DNA of 64,000 nucleotides from Blattamonas nauphoetae. Taxonomy: Eukaryota; Preaxostyla; Oxymonadida. Positions 1 through 11,085 of the stretch are shown here, piece by piece. The notes under the pieces were generated by a model. The model was not told the origin of the DNA and ran no database searches. It was given only the letters and a program-made list of their open reading frames with translations. Each line of letters starts with the position of its first letter. Position 1 is the stretch's first letter. The DNA is taken from positions 1 to 64,000 of the forward strand of contig JARBJD010000237.1 in assembly GCA_033064195.1 (NCBI GenBank), given 5' to 3'. Both the position numbers and the translations under genes were made by a program.

Positions 1-1080
1 TGTCCTCGAACTGTCTCAGCGTATTTGAAGAGCTCTCTGGATCCATTGCTTCCAAAGTCCTTCCATCTCGAAGATCATAATAGATTGACTTCAACCTGAT
101 TTTGTCTTAATTGATGATGCAACGGAGAGAGGCTTCAGATGAGAAATCAACTGAGTATTGCCATCAGAGAATAGATTATCAAGAATGAGATCTTCCATCG
201 TTCTCGAAATCGTACGTGATGTTGTACTGCGTTGGTTTGAACTCGTCTTGTCTCTTATGTGCCATCAGAAATTCATAAGTTCTATTGTTGAGGATATGTG
301 GAACATATGGTCTTGGTGTTTTGTCAAGAGTGATCTTCTTCACATGTTTCCATCAAGCTTTTGCACTCTTTGAGATGCTTCTCGTAGTATGTCTTGAAGT
401 GAGAATCCTTGACTTGGAATCCTCTTTGACTGACAATACGGACAGAGTTTATATCCAGTGATTTTCTCAGGATCAACAATGAACATGACATGAACGAGAG
501 TTGGTGAGTGGAATCATCGGAAGTGGGAGAACACGAGCATCATCATTTTCGCTGACATACGATTGACTTAGGAAATAGCGCTTCTTGTCTTCGTCAAATT
601 CATAAATGTGAACTGTGATGTTAAATTCTTGCATGACTGTCTCCATATCACATGCAATATCAAATCCAGGATATTTCGCGCGCCCGTAAGTTGATGTGGT
701 TTGAGATGGGTCAGCTTCTTATGCACAGCGAACAATCGTTTCGGCTCAACGTTTCTCATATTTATTGACATCTTTTCCCAGGCACTTCAGGAAGGGTGAG
801 GAACGACAATGATTGAAAGAAGCAGATGTTGAACTCAGAATCGATGTACCGAACGTTTCGTTTTGATGTGTTCAGTGAGAATCGCATTTGCTTTTCCTGC
901 AACTGGGAATCGATAGACTGCAACCAGAATGGAGTGGAATGCTATGGGTCGAAATTATTCGCTTTCAAGAAAAGTTCGATCGAATCTCCGAACCCATATT
1001 TTCATTTTGAATTTCTCCGTATCACCACTTTCGATCAAAGTGTTTTTGTTGAATAGGATAATTTGAGCATAATCAGCCAC
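1..1080 (-). mobile_element. Polinton-type DNA polymerase B fossil (partial)
   Basis: On the minus strand this stretch carries scattered pieces resembling the N-terminal part of a protein-primed family B DNA polymerase of the Polinton/Maverick kind: a segment with a CPYC zinc-ligand-like motif followed by an exonuclease I-like DFET motif, preceded by charged alpha/beta sequence. It is broken, with several breaks, and runs off the left edge, so the polymerase core and the rest of the element would lie outside the window. No terminal inverted repeat is seen. It looks old. The family call rests on short motifs only, so it is moderate. Confidence 0.45.
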
Positions 1081-1293
1081 AATTTCACACCAAGAAGTCC
1101 TGCTGGGAACCCAATCCTGCTTCCAGGTTCATCAAGGATGCCGAAAAGGTCATCCAGGAGGAGAGGGCTGACCCGTTCAACTCTGTGAAGAGCCTGGCGG
1201 AGAAAGTCAGGTATCTTGATGTGAAATGGTGAAGTGATTAACTCAAATCGATGATCGGTGAAGTGTGTGAAGTGGTGTTTCTATGAAGAGAAG
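1081..1293 (+). other. Gap with a short coding-like remnant
   Basis: A short plus-strand open stretch near 1095-1230 reads like a charged helical protein tail (it contains SCWEPNPASRF and ends at a TGA) but has no start. It may be an exon of a decayed gene. Nothing in it is recognised. Confidence 0.2.
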
Positions 1294-1560
1294 AGAAAGA
1301 ATTATGAGAAGGTAATGAAGGAAGGGAAGGTAAGGAAGGAAGGGAAGCCAATGAAGGAACTGAAAAGTATGAATGAACAGAAGGGAGAGAAGGAACAGAA
1401 GGCAATGAAGGAACAGAAGGCAATGAAGGAACAGAAGGGAGAGAAGGAACGGAAGGTAATGAATGAACGGAAGGGAAAGAAGGAACAGAAGGGAGAGAAG
1501 GAACAGAAGGTAATGAAGGAACTGAAGGTGAAGGAAGAGAAGGTAATGAAGAAAGAGAAC
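1294..1560 (+). repeat. Purine-rich 18-bp minisatellite
   Basis: Imperfect tandem units of about 18 bp built from GGAACAGAAGG plus ARTGAA or GAGAA blocks, almost wholly purine on the plus strand. Read in one frame it encodes a six-residue KEQKAM/KEQKGE-like repeat, and the opposite strand reads as Ser/Phe- or Pro/Ser-rich. Because all frames stay open, the open frames here are a by-product of the repeat and are not evidence for a gene. Confidence 0.8.
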
Positions 1561-3180
1561 TGAATCTTGAAGAAGTTACAGAAAAAGTAATCCGACAGGC
1601 ACGTGTGCACTATCGGAGTGTCCTCCGCCCCTCGTAGACAGCCCTCTCTTTGTTGTCGACAGCCTGCTTCTCGTGCGTGGACACGATACAGCAGAAATTG
1701 TCTTCGCCCCCCTCACCCACTAGGGCTGCTGTGAGTGAGGCCCTTGGCGCCGGAAGCCAAGGTATTGCTTCATCCCATCCACCCTCAACATGGTAAACTT
1801 GTGAGTGGATGGGAACTGAGTGTGCCTATGAAAAGAATATATGAAAATAAAAACAAACTTGTGGAAGCAGTGACGGGTCTGAAGGCCATCTGTGGTGTGG
1901 ACCTGGCCAGATAGTCCGTGTGTGAAAAAATCAAATAAAGAGTCTGAAGACGTAATAGGAGAAACTAAATGATGATCAACATAATTTGTGAGAAAACTAA
2001 ACTCAGAGTCACACACGTTTTTCCGTGCTGCTCTGAAAATAAAGAGTATGTAACAGTTTTTCTCCGAAGGGAGAATGCTTGGACGAAAGTAAGAAACCTA
2101 AGAAATACTGGTTGCGAAAGTGCGGGCCAGCATCTGTAAAAATAAAAATATTCTTTTGATGAACATATCTTGCATGTCGAGAACATCTGAAAGACATTCT
2201 TCGACGAAGCGGTGATCGTGTGTAGTGATGGGAGACAGAAAGTTGTGATGTGTTAAAATTAATTGGTTGTGATGTGTGTGATATACCGAAATGCATAAAT
2301 GCGAAACGGAAGTATTAACGAAAAGTCATGACCAATCTGGTCACGAGATAAAGGAAGATGCCAATTTTCTTTAAATCAAGAACGATGACCAAAGAGTCAT
2401 CGGTGAGGTGAGATATTGTCTTGTTGTAAAATCGCGTTGTTTTGTGCGATAATCTTGTGTTTTTTATTTCTTCTATTTCTTTTTCTTTCTGGTATCTGTT
2501 TGTTTTGTGATGCCAGAGTTTTATGTTTTTTCTAGGAAATCTCCACGAGCACATACACTGCATAGGTCCGTCCGACATTCTGCTCAGGAATCTTGTTTTC
2601 GGCAAAATGTTGAGTAATGCATCGTGGTCTTTCCTTCTTCCTTTAATTTGTTGTATAAGTCTTTTTGTTGTATGGAGTAATCTTTTCTGGTTTTGTTTTG
2701 TTTTGTTTGTTTTGTGTTTTGTTTTGGCTGTGTGGAGTGAGATTGCCAAATGAAGAGGTGGTTTGGATGGTGGGAGCGTCAATATTGGACTAGGAGGGCA
2801 GACAAAATCGACGTCGCCTCGTCTAACGTATCTTCTATTGTCTCTAAATGTAACAAGTTGAGAGATAATCAGGACAAACTTTGCTTTTCTGTTTCTTCTT
2901 TGAGAGCCTTTTGGTTTTACAGCTTGGTGCAGTATTTTCGATTATATCGTTCATCAATTGACTGCCTTCTTCGATTAAGAAATCCTGAGACGAATGCTGA
3001 AGAAAAGAGAGAAACAAACGGGTTTTATTTGTCGTTGATGCTGAGGAGGAGAGTGAATCGTTTGTGATTCAGTATCGTATAAGGACTTTGCGTAGTAATA
3101 CTGATTTTCAGTTATTTTGAATCCGTAGTCTTTGGCCTCTTGGAAGCTGCAGGCCTGGGTCACACATTGCAGCAACTTTA
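1561..3180. other. No recognisable gene
   Basis: Short reading frames only, none with a recognised motif. A TTTTG-rich low-complexity run lies at about 2690-2730. The minus strand at about 3060-3175 reads as plausible protein (it contains TQACSFQEAKDYG), which suggests a decayed coding segment linked to the one just to the right. Confidence 0.4.
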
Positions 3181-3590
3181 TACCATCCCCGCGTTCAAGC
3201 TGTTCATGTAATTGTGACAGGCTTTGGAGCAGTTGAGTGAAGTATGCTTAAAGAAGTGAGGGTAAATGAGAAGTAAAAGACCCAAACCGGTGTAATGGTT
3301 GAGAATTTTCTTTCTAATCGGTATCATTTCGTTCCGACTCTTTAGTGCGCTGAGGAGTGGCGCCGCGGGTTCGTCTTCACAGAGTTCGCTGAGTAGCTTG
3401 AAAATGCTTTGGCCGTGTCCACTCCTTGTTGATTTAGCTTTTCTAAAGTATTCTTCCATTTGTGTTGATTAATCAATGGGTATATAATATTGGTGAGGAA
3501 AGACGTGTTAATCCCATATTCTCTTCTTTGATCCAGCGTCCACGCTCCCTCCCCACTCTTTGGTCCTCCCCACGAACATTCCCACACATT
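3181..3590 (-). pseudogene. Decayed coding remnant, unrecognised
   Basis: Two overlapping minus-strand frames both read as ordinary globular protein. One contains INQHKWKNTLEKLNQQG and the other MEEYFRKAKSTRSGHG followed by a Leu-rich stretch. They look like one former coding region split by a frameshift or a missed intron. No domain is recognised, and it could be an exon pair of an unresolved gene or a transposon remnant. Confidence 0.25.
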
Positions 3591-3917
3591 GTCCCTCGCT
3601 CGGACGTTCCATCATCTGATTTCAGAGTACCAATGCTTTTGAACTGGTTTCTCATTTTCTTTTATTGATGGACTTTTATCTCTGTTTTTCGAATCATCAA
3701 ACACTCCCAGAACTATAACATCACCGCCTGAAACAATGCACGTTTTCGAAGACAAATTTCCACCCTTGACTGATCGAAATACCTATTGTCAACCTCTTAA
3801 GGTGTGAACCAAAGATGGATTAGTGAAACGCTCATGCGAAGTCGTTCACATCGGTGTGGTTATGTTGGTTGATTTGTACGTTCACTTTATTCTGTTCTCA
3901 ATTCATTTCAGATCAGA

Positions 3918-4616
3918 AATGATGACATTCAAGCGGATTTGATCCTTTTGGCGAGCAGTGGAGACTCCGGTGTGTGTTCTGTGAACACAATGAACCTCGA
4001 AGGGGAGGCTAACCTGAAAATGAAACGAGTACCAACAGTAATCAATGACTATACTTTCACTTGTTGTCATTCGCTGCGCACTCCTTCTCTTTCATTCGAC
4101 AGTTGATCCCCACACAATTATATCCAGTCGTTTGCATTCAGCATCTTCTCTAGCAGGAGAGTCTCCGACGTTATTCCATACAGCCCCACCACAACTTTCC
4201 AACTCCGATCTCAACTCCTCATCCAGCGCGAACTGGACCCTGACATGGAAAAGATTCGCCCATTTCCCTTACAGGTGAAGATCATATCCCGACTACCAAC
4301 TCGATTATTTACAGATGTATGTCCTCACACCTTCCGCTTTCTTCCACCAAACATCTGCTCCCTCTTTCTTCTCTTTATTGCTGTTTATCGCCATTGTCTT
4401 GTCTTTTCCCGAATTCTACTTCATTCTCTTGGCGTTATTAAGTGCACAGGTCAAGTATCAGTTCTAAATCTGTCGTCATTCGGGATCAGTTCTCTCGACG
4501 ACCAGAATCCGGTTCTGACAGGATGTTATCTGAAAATTACTGAAGTCATCGTCGGAACAGTAGTTTTCACGGAGGAGACAAAGGCCAAAACAATATTCTG
4601 GGCTCGACATCAATAA
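3918..4616 (+). pseudogene. P4-ATPase (phospholipid flippase) remnant
   Basis: Around 3930-4035 the plus strand reads with the P4-ATPase actuator-domain pattern: a NDDIQADLILL segment in place of the usual NDxVPADLLLL, then a SGVC block, then LEGEANLK in place of the DGETNLK motif. About 500 nt on, in the same frame, TGCYLKITEVIVGTVVFTEETK matches the usual LRGCxLRNTxWxxGxVVFTGxxTK block. P4-ATPases flip phosphatidylserine and phosphatidylethanolamine across membranes and normally exceed 1,000 residues. The phosphorylation loop DKTGTLT and the hinge GDGAND are not found nearby. A possible upstream exon ends at about 3790, and introns are likely. It may be a dead copy, or two exons of a gene whose other exons I cannot trace. 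Confidence 0.5.
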
Positions 4617-6290
4617 CTAACCATCTCCTTCAGCGAGCTGTTCGATCTAATGACTTCTCGTCGCCCATCACTCTACCCGAACAAATGTGTGCTCATTCTT
4701 GCTCACTCTAACTCCACTCTACATGAATGTTGGAGCCGCGAGACAGTACATCCTCTTCATGTGTGAGGACGATTTTAGGAAGATCGTCACTATCAACATG
4801 TTAGTTTTGTCGAGCGCGAGTGAGATGTATTCGTCTACTTCGTTGCCGTGGTTGCCCTTGTGGGATACAACTTGAACTTGGAGAACCAAAGACGGATGGG
4901 GAGTGGTGACTGTATCAACCATATTGCATCCACATCTGTGGAACGACGTCACGCACTGCAAGTGGAAGCCAAGGGATTGTCACTTCTGGGCGATCTGCAT
5001 ATGGGGAGCACTGTTGAATGTTTTCGGATTTGGTTCCGCGATTCCCCACCAGTCATCACACATTCCACCATTCACATTTGCGTCCCTCAGTTTCTCAATC
5101 ATTGGAAATATACTGGGATTTAGGACACCAGAATTGGATACTATGTCCAGTGGCAGCATGACATTGGTGATGGTGGCCGAGATCGACACTAAAAGAACAA
5201 CTACATATTTCTCCTTATTCACAAGAAAAGAAAGAATCATGGTTTCTCCGTCTGACTCTCCCGCTGCTCGTCTGGACGCTCTCGAATGGACGAGACACCG
5301 ACACCCTATCCGTTTCTAATAGGCGCAGGCACTAACACCAAGAGGATTCGAGGACCGGAAGTGTGCATTTTGTTAATTGAGCTCTTTCTTAAGGACCATC
5401 CACAGTACACCAGTCGCGCTCACTGCTCTCTCCCCTCGCCATCCCGTTCTCTGAGACTCTGCCAGCAACAGCAAAATCAGGATGACACGGAGGGTCACAG
5501 GCACGTCGAGGAATCGAAGAAGACGTGAAGAGGCGGGCCAGACGTCGCTGAGCCATCCGAGTTTCGTGTCCGCTCCGTCAGCTTCGCAATCCGCGCGTCC
5601 AGCTGTGACAACGACGCTGTGAACGCCAACCCCGACACCGAGTCAGCAGCCGAAGGTGCAGGGAAGGTAAGAAGGCGCTCGAATCTCGTCGCCCTCACTC
5701 TCTCCTTATCCTCTCTTCCTCAGCTCCTCCATGGATCACTCGCAACTTGGCTGTCGTCGTCGCTCTTTGCTGTTTTCCAAGTTATCACAGAATCTGTCAA
5801 TGTCACCCACTTCAGCCAGCCCAACTCGATCAACATGCAAGCGTTCAGCTCTTCTTCTCCCCTCTCGCTTCTCGGTCTGAACGTGTTTATTCACTTCCCC
5901 ATCCTCTTTGTCGATGTCATCAGCTGGTAATCCGCCCCAACCGGCCTCCTGACAGAATTAACATCAATTCGTCTGTGTTCTAGAATTCTGATTATTTTCC
6001 TCTCTGTTCGGGCAGAACCACATCTTTATCTGTTCACCATCTCATCAGCACTGGTCCTATTCTTCAAGGCGTCACTACCTCGAAGAGTAAGCTTAGTGGA
6101 GATGAAACGGTTGGATCACGAAATTCAACCGTATGACTCGATAACAACGATGGCAAGAACACCAGCCAGAAAATGACCATACTTGCAGCAGGAAACTGTT
6201 CAATTCTGGTTGGGAGGATGTCTTTGAGTGCAGAGAAACGGGACACGACACGGATTCCAACCACGCCCTTCTTGACCACGTTCCTACGAT
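4617..6290 (+). other. Possible membrane-protein exons, unresolved
   Basis: Several short plus-strand open stretches contain strongly hydrophobic segments: about 4835-4870 (VYFVAVVALVGYNL), about 5878-5930 (a TM-like run ending VDVISW) and about 5984-6085 (ILIIFLSV, then an ALVLFF run), with GT and AG signals between the last two. They could continue the flippase remnant upstream or belong to another polytopic membrane gene. Frames change too often for a model to be defended. Confidence 0.25.
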
Positions 6291-6524
6291 AGTTATCACG
6301 TCACATACATCCGATGTTCCTTCCTGTTCATTCTCCGTTCTTCTGTACTTTTTGGAATCAACAAAGACTTGAAACTCCGTGTGTATGGTTTGATCTCCTT
6401 TTCTCTGAACTAGTTATGCACCAAACATTCTGACGTGATGTACATGAAATGCACACGAAATATTTACAACTTAAAGTCGAAGATATGCCAGATAACACTT
6501 TAGCGATGTTTGAAACCCGATGTG

Positions 6525-7010
6525 CTAGCTCTCGTATTCTTGCTGAACTTCCATTGATGGAGCCGATTCAGTGCTTTCCTCATGTGATTTTGGAGGTTCC
6601 GCTGCGGTTTCTTCAACGATGAGCTGTTTGGGCGAATCTTCACCCTTTTCTTTCTTGTGAGCGATGCACCGGACAGTCACAATGGCAGCAAGAGCAATTA
6701 GCATATTCGCATACTACAAAAGGCGGAAAGAACTGGCACGAGAGAGAGAGGAAAAGAATGATGCAAATGGAGTGACAAATAGGAGAAAGCCGACATGCGC
6801 CACAGACCGCGTCGTTGATCCTTCCTCTGCAATCTTGCAATAGTTCTCTGATGGATTGGTCATATCACACACAGTGCTGATACTTATAGTGATGATTTTT
6901 CTTGTGTGGTCCAGTGTGGAGGTGAATACGATTCCAACCCTCACGCGATACAATTTGACTGATGACAAGCCTCGCCTCGTCCTGTCGAACACGATCATAG
7001 CCGACTCCAT
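6525..7010 (-). CDS. Small single-pass membrane protein
   Basis: Two exons (7010-6777 and 6713-6525) joined across a 63-nt GT-AG intron in phase 0 give 140 residues. Splicing creates one clean hydrophobic segment at about residues 72-92 (VGFLLF from exon 1, YANMLIALAAIVTV from exon 2), followed by a basic stop-transfer patch (CIAHKKEK) and an acidic Glu/Ser/Pro-rich tail ending EYES. The region before the TM is beta-like with two cysteines. The ATG at 7010 is simply the first in frame, and more upstream exons with a signal peptide are possible. No family is recognised. A competing plus-strand reading overlaps exon 1. Confidence 0.42.
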
Positions 7011-7791
7011 ACGGGACGAACAATTCGACGATTACTAGCGTTTTGAAGACTCGTTCGTGGCGATTCAGAAGCCGAACAGCTCACTGCAGGAGAGAAGGGG
7101 AGAGCGGAAGGAGCCACATGCTGATCTGACCGGACTCACACTGCCGACGCTGTCATCAGATGCAGAAGCGCAAATCACAACAAAGCAGTTCACAGGAGCA
7201 CCAACAACATCTGAAGAACACAGTCCCTCTCCGAATGGATTGGACACCGGTGATGAACAGCAGATCTATTGCGAAAGCCCGATTCTTCGAAAGCATCGTT
7301 CACTGAAACAGAACGACAAGGCGATATTTGAAAAAGAGCAACGAACAATGGGTTCAGTATCAGCTGATGAACAATCCGAACTGACTTATCTCAAAGAGGA
7401 GAACGCCCGATTGGCAGAGAAGATGTCGGACTACCAAGTTCGATCAGCATGGCTGGCTGCAGACAAAAGCACTCTGGAAAACAGTTTGGAGCGAACGAGG
7501 CAGCATATGGAGATGGTACGAGAGAACAACACGCGGCTGGAGGAGAGATTGGAGGAGACGAAGAGGGAGGTGGATGAGTGGATTGGAATAAACGAGGAGA
7601 AGAGCCCTTCCATCGAGACACTCCACACGAACATTGATCAGCTCACGACTGAGCAAGACACACTCCAGACCAACCTCACAACAACCAACACTCCCACTCC
7701 TTTGATGACTTCGGAGACGAAATCGGATCGCATGCGATGCTCTTCACTGTCTGCTACCAACGAGATGACTGAAAACAGACGAGCTTGTTAG
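6856..7791 (+). pseudogene. Coiled-coil protein gene with an in-frame TAG
   Basis: One plus-strand frame stays open here apart from a single TAG at 7036-7038. After the stop, 244 residues read as a genuine protein: a polar Ser/Thr-rich first half, then at about 7370-7620 a heptad-like coiled coil rich in Leu, Glu, Arg and Lys (LKEENARLAEKM and similar), then a Thr-rich tail and a TAG stop at 7789-7791. The segment after the stop has no early ATG; it opens on GTG at 7057. The TAG may be a nonsense mutation in a decaying gene, or the last bases of an intron (an AG acceptor ends at 7038) with the first exon unseen. Function unknown. Confidence 0.4.
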
Positions 7792-9664
7792 ATTGGGTAT
7801 CTGCAAGCCATACATCTCAAGACTCACCACCAGAGTATATCCCAACCTCACTGACACAGTGCATATGTCTGCCGCCCTTCACCACCCAACGCTGAGCGTA
7901 GTCTGGTCTGCCACTTCGTGCACATGGAGGGCGCTCTTATCTGCAGCATTGTTCAGGAAGGAGTGTGCTGCCCACAAGGGTATTGAGACAGATCATTCTG
8001 AAGGCAATTATAGTTGTTATCGAGCCCACAGAGTCGTTTGAAGGACAGAAAAGGCTGACGACTCAACTAGCAGTTCAGCAACGCGTTCAGCTTAAGCAAA
8101 ATTCGACACACCTTGCTAAGATTAATAATGTTCTGACGGGAGCGTGAGAATCCAATCATTTCACGGGAACAATCATCGTTTTTCAGGTTTCTGTCCAATT
8201 GGAGATTGGGAGACAAATAAAAAGAAAAAGGATGATGAATGAAATGAAGAATTATGAGAATCAATGGGAAACGAGGATTGAAGAACTGATCGTAAATGAT
8301 GAAGTCAGTGGCCTTTGGACTGCGAGAGAAGATCCCCAAGGTCCAAATCTTTGAAGTGTGGGTTCTATTTGAATGGAAAGAACACCGAGAAGATAATGTG
8401 AAGAAGATTATTCACAGAATCATTGTACACAGCGATGTTGAGGATGGAGAGGATCAGTTTGCTGTAATCTGCGATGTTCATGTCCAGTCGATGAAGTGGA
8501 GGTATTGTTGTCTGAAAGATCATGAGAAGGAAAATTGTTGTTGAAGAACGATAGAATCAGACATGTTTGAATTGATTCTCGAATTTGGGCGGCCAGATTT
8601 CCGCTCGTGTCTCCGGAGACGGCATTGGATCTCGATAGGCAACATAAGGAGAATGTGGTCTTTCATAGAACTCCTCGATGCTATTACGCGATGATTGAAG
8701 ACCCTACCAGCGAAAGAGTAGAGAAAAAGGAAGCAAAAATAGTGATGGACATCTTGAATTATATACAATCGCTCCTCGATCATTCGCGTCCACAGTTCGA
8801 GCATTTGTTGGCTACTTCACATCACTCAGTTTTTCGAGATTCCAAAATTACATCTCGAGCGTAGACGGATTGCTCTGTTCTGGACCATGTTCATCGAGAA
8901 CAACAAGGCCAAGAAAGTCACCAACACCATCTGGACGCTGCACTTTCACAGAAGAATCGACCTCACCAATGGTAGGTTGATATTCGGGGATGAACGGTTT
9001 GAGGGAGCAGGAAGCATGAACTTCTGTGATTGGAAGGAGAAGACTTCTTGGACCATTGAACGCAATTCTGGTGCAATAGAAAGGAGATTGAACTCGTTGA
9101 CAGATTATACGGTGCTGTGAAATGTCAAAGGGATGGAGACAGAAACCTGATGATCTCTTCCTCTTCTTCTTCCTCCTCTTCATTATGAAATGAATCCCCA
9201 GTGAGATTTAGAGCTGACAAATGATGGTTCATGGCTAGCATAGAAATTTCGCCATCGCTGCGGAAAAAAGAGTGGAGAAATAAGTTAAAAATGTAGCGGC
9301 ATACTTGTCGTGCTGGAAGAAAGCTAAGAGGAATCATTCGCGAAATATCGGTCAAGGTCTTCAACACATGGCAGAACGAGTGCTAAAATGTGTTTGTGGA
9401 TGGTTGATCCATTATTCTGTTTTGGATCGATCAAGTCTTCCAAGAGTGCCTAGGATGGTTTTTCTGCATCTAAACTCTTTAATGACGCCTTATATGATAT
9501 ATCTCGTGTGCACGATAGTGATTTAAGGGTGAAGATAGCTTTCGACATTTTGAGTATCTCTCAATGGGCTTGATCACCACAACATACGAAAGTTGGAGAA
9601 ATTAGTGGTATAAGATCGATAGTTGAGATTGATGAAAGTCAAGTATTCGATTTTATGGACTGGA
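7792..9664. other. No confident gene; scattered short frames
   Basis: Short open stretches occur on the plus strand at 8296-8544, 8607-8864 and 8887-9120, with fairly protein-like composition (for example a segment containing DRQHKENVVFHRTPRCYY). None has a recognised domain, a consistent start, or joins its neighbour through clear splice signals. The minus strand offers a Glu-rich run near 9130-9185 from a short CTT repeat. It may be a decayed multi-exon gene. Confidence 0.3.
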
Positions 9665-10615
9665 TTACCTCTTGCATTTCACTCGAACAAAACTACTGTT
9701 TTTTTGGAAAGTGAAAAATTGCGACCCTATGTACATTGTCTTCGTATCCATCAGTGTTCTCTCTTGAGATTCTTTGATAAGATTGATTGCATACTTCGAA
9801 TACTCATTGATGTCTCCTGAACTTCTGATCACAGTTGGGAAACTCTTTGATGTGTTCTCCAATTCTGGTCTGAAATCTTTGTATGTTGTCTCATCTTTGT
9901 CTTTTCTCTCGATGATCTTTCCAAAGTCAAGACTGATCTTGAATGGATGATCCTTCTCTTTGTCGAACACTGCTTTGATGAAGGTTGTGATTTCTTCAAC
10001 GTTCTTCAGATGATTGTGGAAGTACAACTGATATGGTTTTCCATTTTCTTCAACCTTCTCGACCTCATTCTTTTTGAACTTCCTTCGTGCATCCATGAGA
10101 CAAGAATTGAATGCTGCTTTGTCACGTGGTTCAGCGAGTAGGATACATTCTTCAAATCCATCAAAGGTCTGCACTTCTCTATTTTCCATTTGTTCATTTT
10201 TCTTTTGAATGATCAACAGATTCTTCATCCAATGATCCATCAGCTTCTCTTCAATTGATTTCAGCTTCCACGTCATTCTGAACACCTGCTTTTTCAGTTC
10301 GTCTTTATTCACTCTTGGATTTGCTCTCATGTTTTCAACAATCATTCGGTGAGCGAGTCGATCTTCTGACGCCATCTGTTGTCGAAGTTTAACTTGTTCA
10401 ATAAAATCTGGAATGAGATTGAGATCGAGATTCTTTATTGGATGTGGAAACTCGAGATCTGTGTGTTGAAGCATATTTAGGAGAAATGATCTGTGATGTT
10501 GATAATTCTTACTGTCGGGATTGTACGTTCGACCATCGCTAAATTGAAATTGTGTATTCGGAAAGAGGTCTTGAATTTCTTGAATTCTATTTTTGATTGG
10601 TTTTAGCAGTGTCAT
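9665..10615 (-). CDS. Virus-like-element ORF, 316 aa, looks whole
   Basis: A single uninterrupted 316-residue frame with an ATG start, very rich in Lys, Asn, Glu and Phe and AT-rich at the third codon position, unlike the GC-richer host genes to the right. It begins MTLLKPIKNRIQEIQDLFPN and ends in a basic tail (RVKCKR). It looks alpha-helical with no membrane segment, signal peptide or zinc motif. It lies 43 bp downstream of a second minus-strand frame and shares an upstream leader sequence with it. Because Polinton-type polymerase remains lie nearby, I read the pair as cargo of a virus-like integrated element, but no family is recognised and this is inference. It looks whole. Confidence 0.5.
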   Translation of the reverse strand: MTLLKPIKNRIQEIQDLFPNTQFQFSDGRTYNPDSKNYQHHRSFLLNMLQHTDLEFPHPIKNLDLNLIPDFIEQVKLRQQMASEDRLAHRMIVENMRANPRVNKDELKKQVFRMTWKLKSIEEKLMDHWMKNLLIIQKKNEQMENREVQTFDGFEECILLAEPRDKAAFNSCLMDARRKFKKNEVEKVEENGKPYQLYFHNHLKNVEEITTFIKAVFDKEKDHPFKISLDFGKIIERKDKDETTYKDFRPELENTSKSFPTVIRSSGDINEYSKYAINLIKESQERTLMDTKTMYIGSQFFTFQKNSSFVRVKCKR

Positions 10616-10650
10616 TTACTACAAAATAAAAAATCCGAAAATAAAAAAAG
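10616..10650 (-). promoter_or_regulatory. AT-rich leader shared by two minus-strand ORFs
   Basis: Immediately upstream of the 316-aa frame, the minus strand reads a T-tract block GGATTTTTTATTTTGTAGTA ending in TAAATGA, where ATG is the start. Almost the same block precedes the neighbouring 129-aa frame. Position, spacing and the T-rich/TAAATG layout suggest a short promoter or start-site element used by both genes. Confidence 0.4.
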
Positions 10651-10658
10651 TTGAGCGT

Positions 10659-11048
10659 TTATTTCTGTTTTCTCAGATGGGGTTTTTTCTTAGCAGTCAG
10701 CCATGCATCAAGTCTAATTCTGAACACTTCACTTCCGCCAATCTCTCGATATGTGAATGGAACCAGAACTTTCGTGTACTCACCGACGAGTTCACAATTG
10801 TATTTCTTCAGTTCATTTTCAACGAATGATTGAGTGTAGTGTCGACGTTTCGCTAAGTGGGGTCTGTTTCCTTGATTCCACAACTTTGGTTTTATTCTCC
10901 ATTCAACTCCCTCATGAACATACGTCACCGGCACATTATTTCTGACATACTCAGAGACGAGCGAACAGTTCTCTTCTCTCATTGATTCAATTAATGCTTG
11001 TTCTGAACATACTCGACGTCTTTCTTTGTACATCGCAGTTGGATTCAT
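10659..11048 (-). CDS. Virus-like-element ORF with two repeat domains, 129 aa
   Basis: A whole 129-residue frame with an ATG start. It consists of two copies of an approximately 50-residue unit: a helix ending in a conserved Cys-x-Leu-Val-x-Glu-Tyr, then a beta hairpin (VPVTYVHEG in copy 1, VPFTYREIGG in copy 2), then an arginine strand, a Trp, and a closing R/K-PHL. Small duplicated basic domains of this shape occur in phage and large-DNA-virus proteins as DNA-binding or nuclease-associated modules; that comparison is from memory. It is rich in Lys, Arg, Glu and Tyr, with no TM segment. It lies just upstream of the 316-aa frame on the same strand, with a matching leader. It looks whole; its function is not known. 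Confidence 0.5.
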   Translation of the reverse strand: MNPTAMYKERRRVCSEQALIESMREENCSLVSEYVRNNVPVTYVHEGVEWRIKPKLWNQGNRPHLAKRRHYTQSFVENELKKYNCELVGEYTKVLVPFTYREIGGSEVFRIRLDAWLTAKKKPHLRKQK

Positions 11049-11085
11049 TTAATACAAATTAAAAAAATCAAAAATGAAAATTCTT
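11049..11085 (-). promoter_or_regulatory. AT-rich leader, second copy
   Basis: The minus strand reads TGATTTTTTTAATTTGTATT directly before AAATGA. It matches the leader of the downstream 316-aa frame over about 25 positions with few differences, including the TAAATGA start context. Confidence 0.4.
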
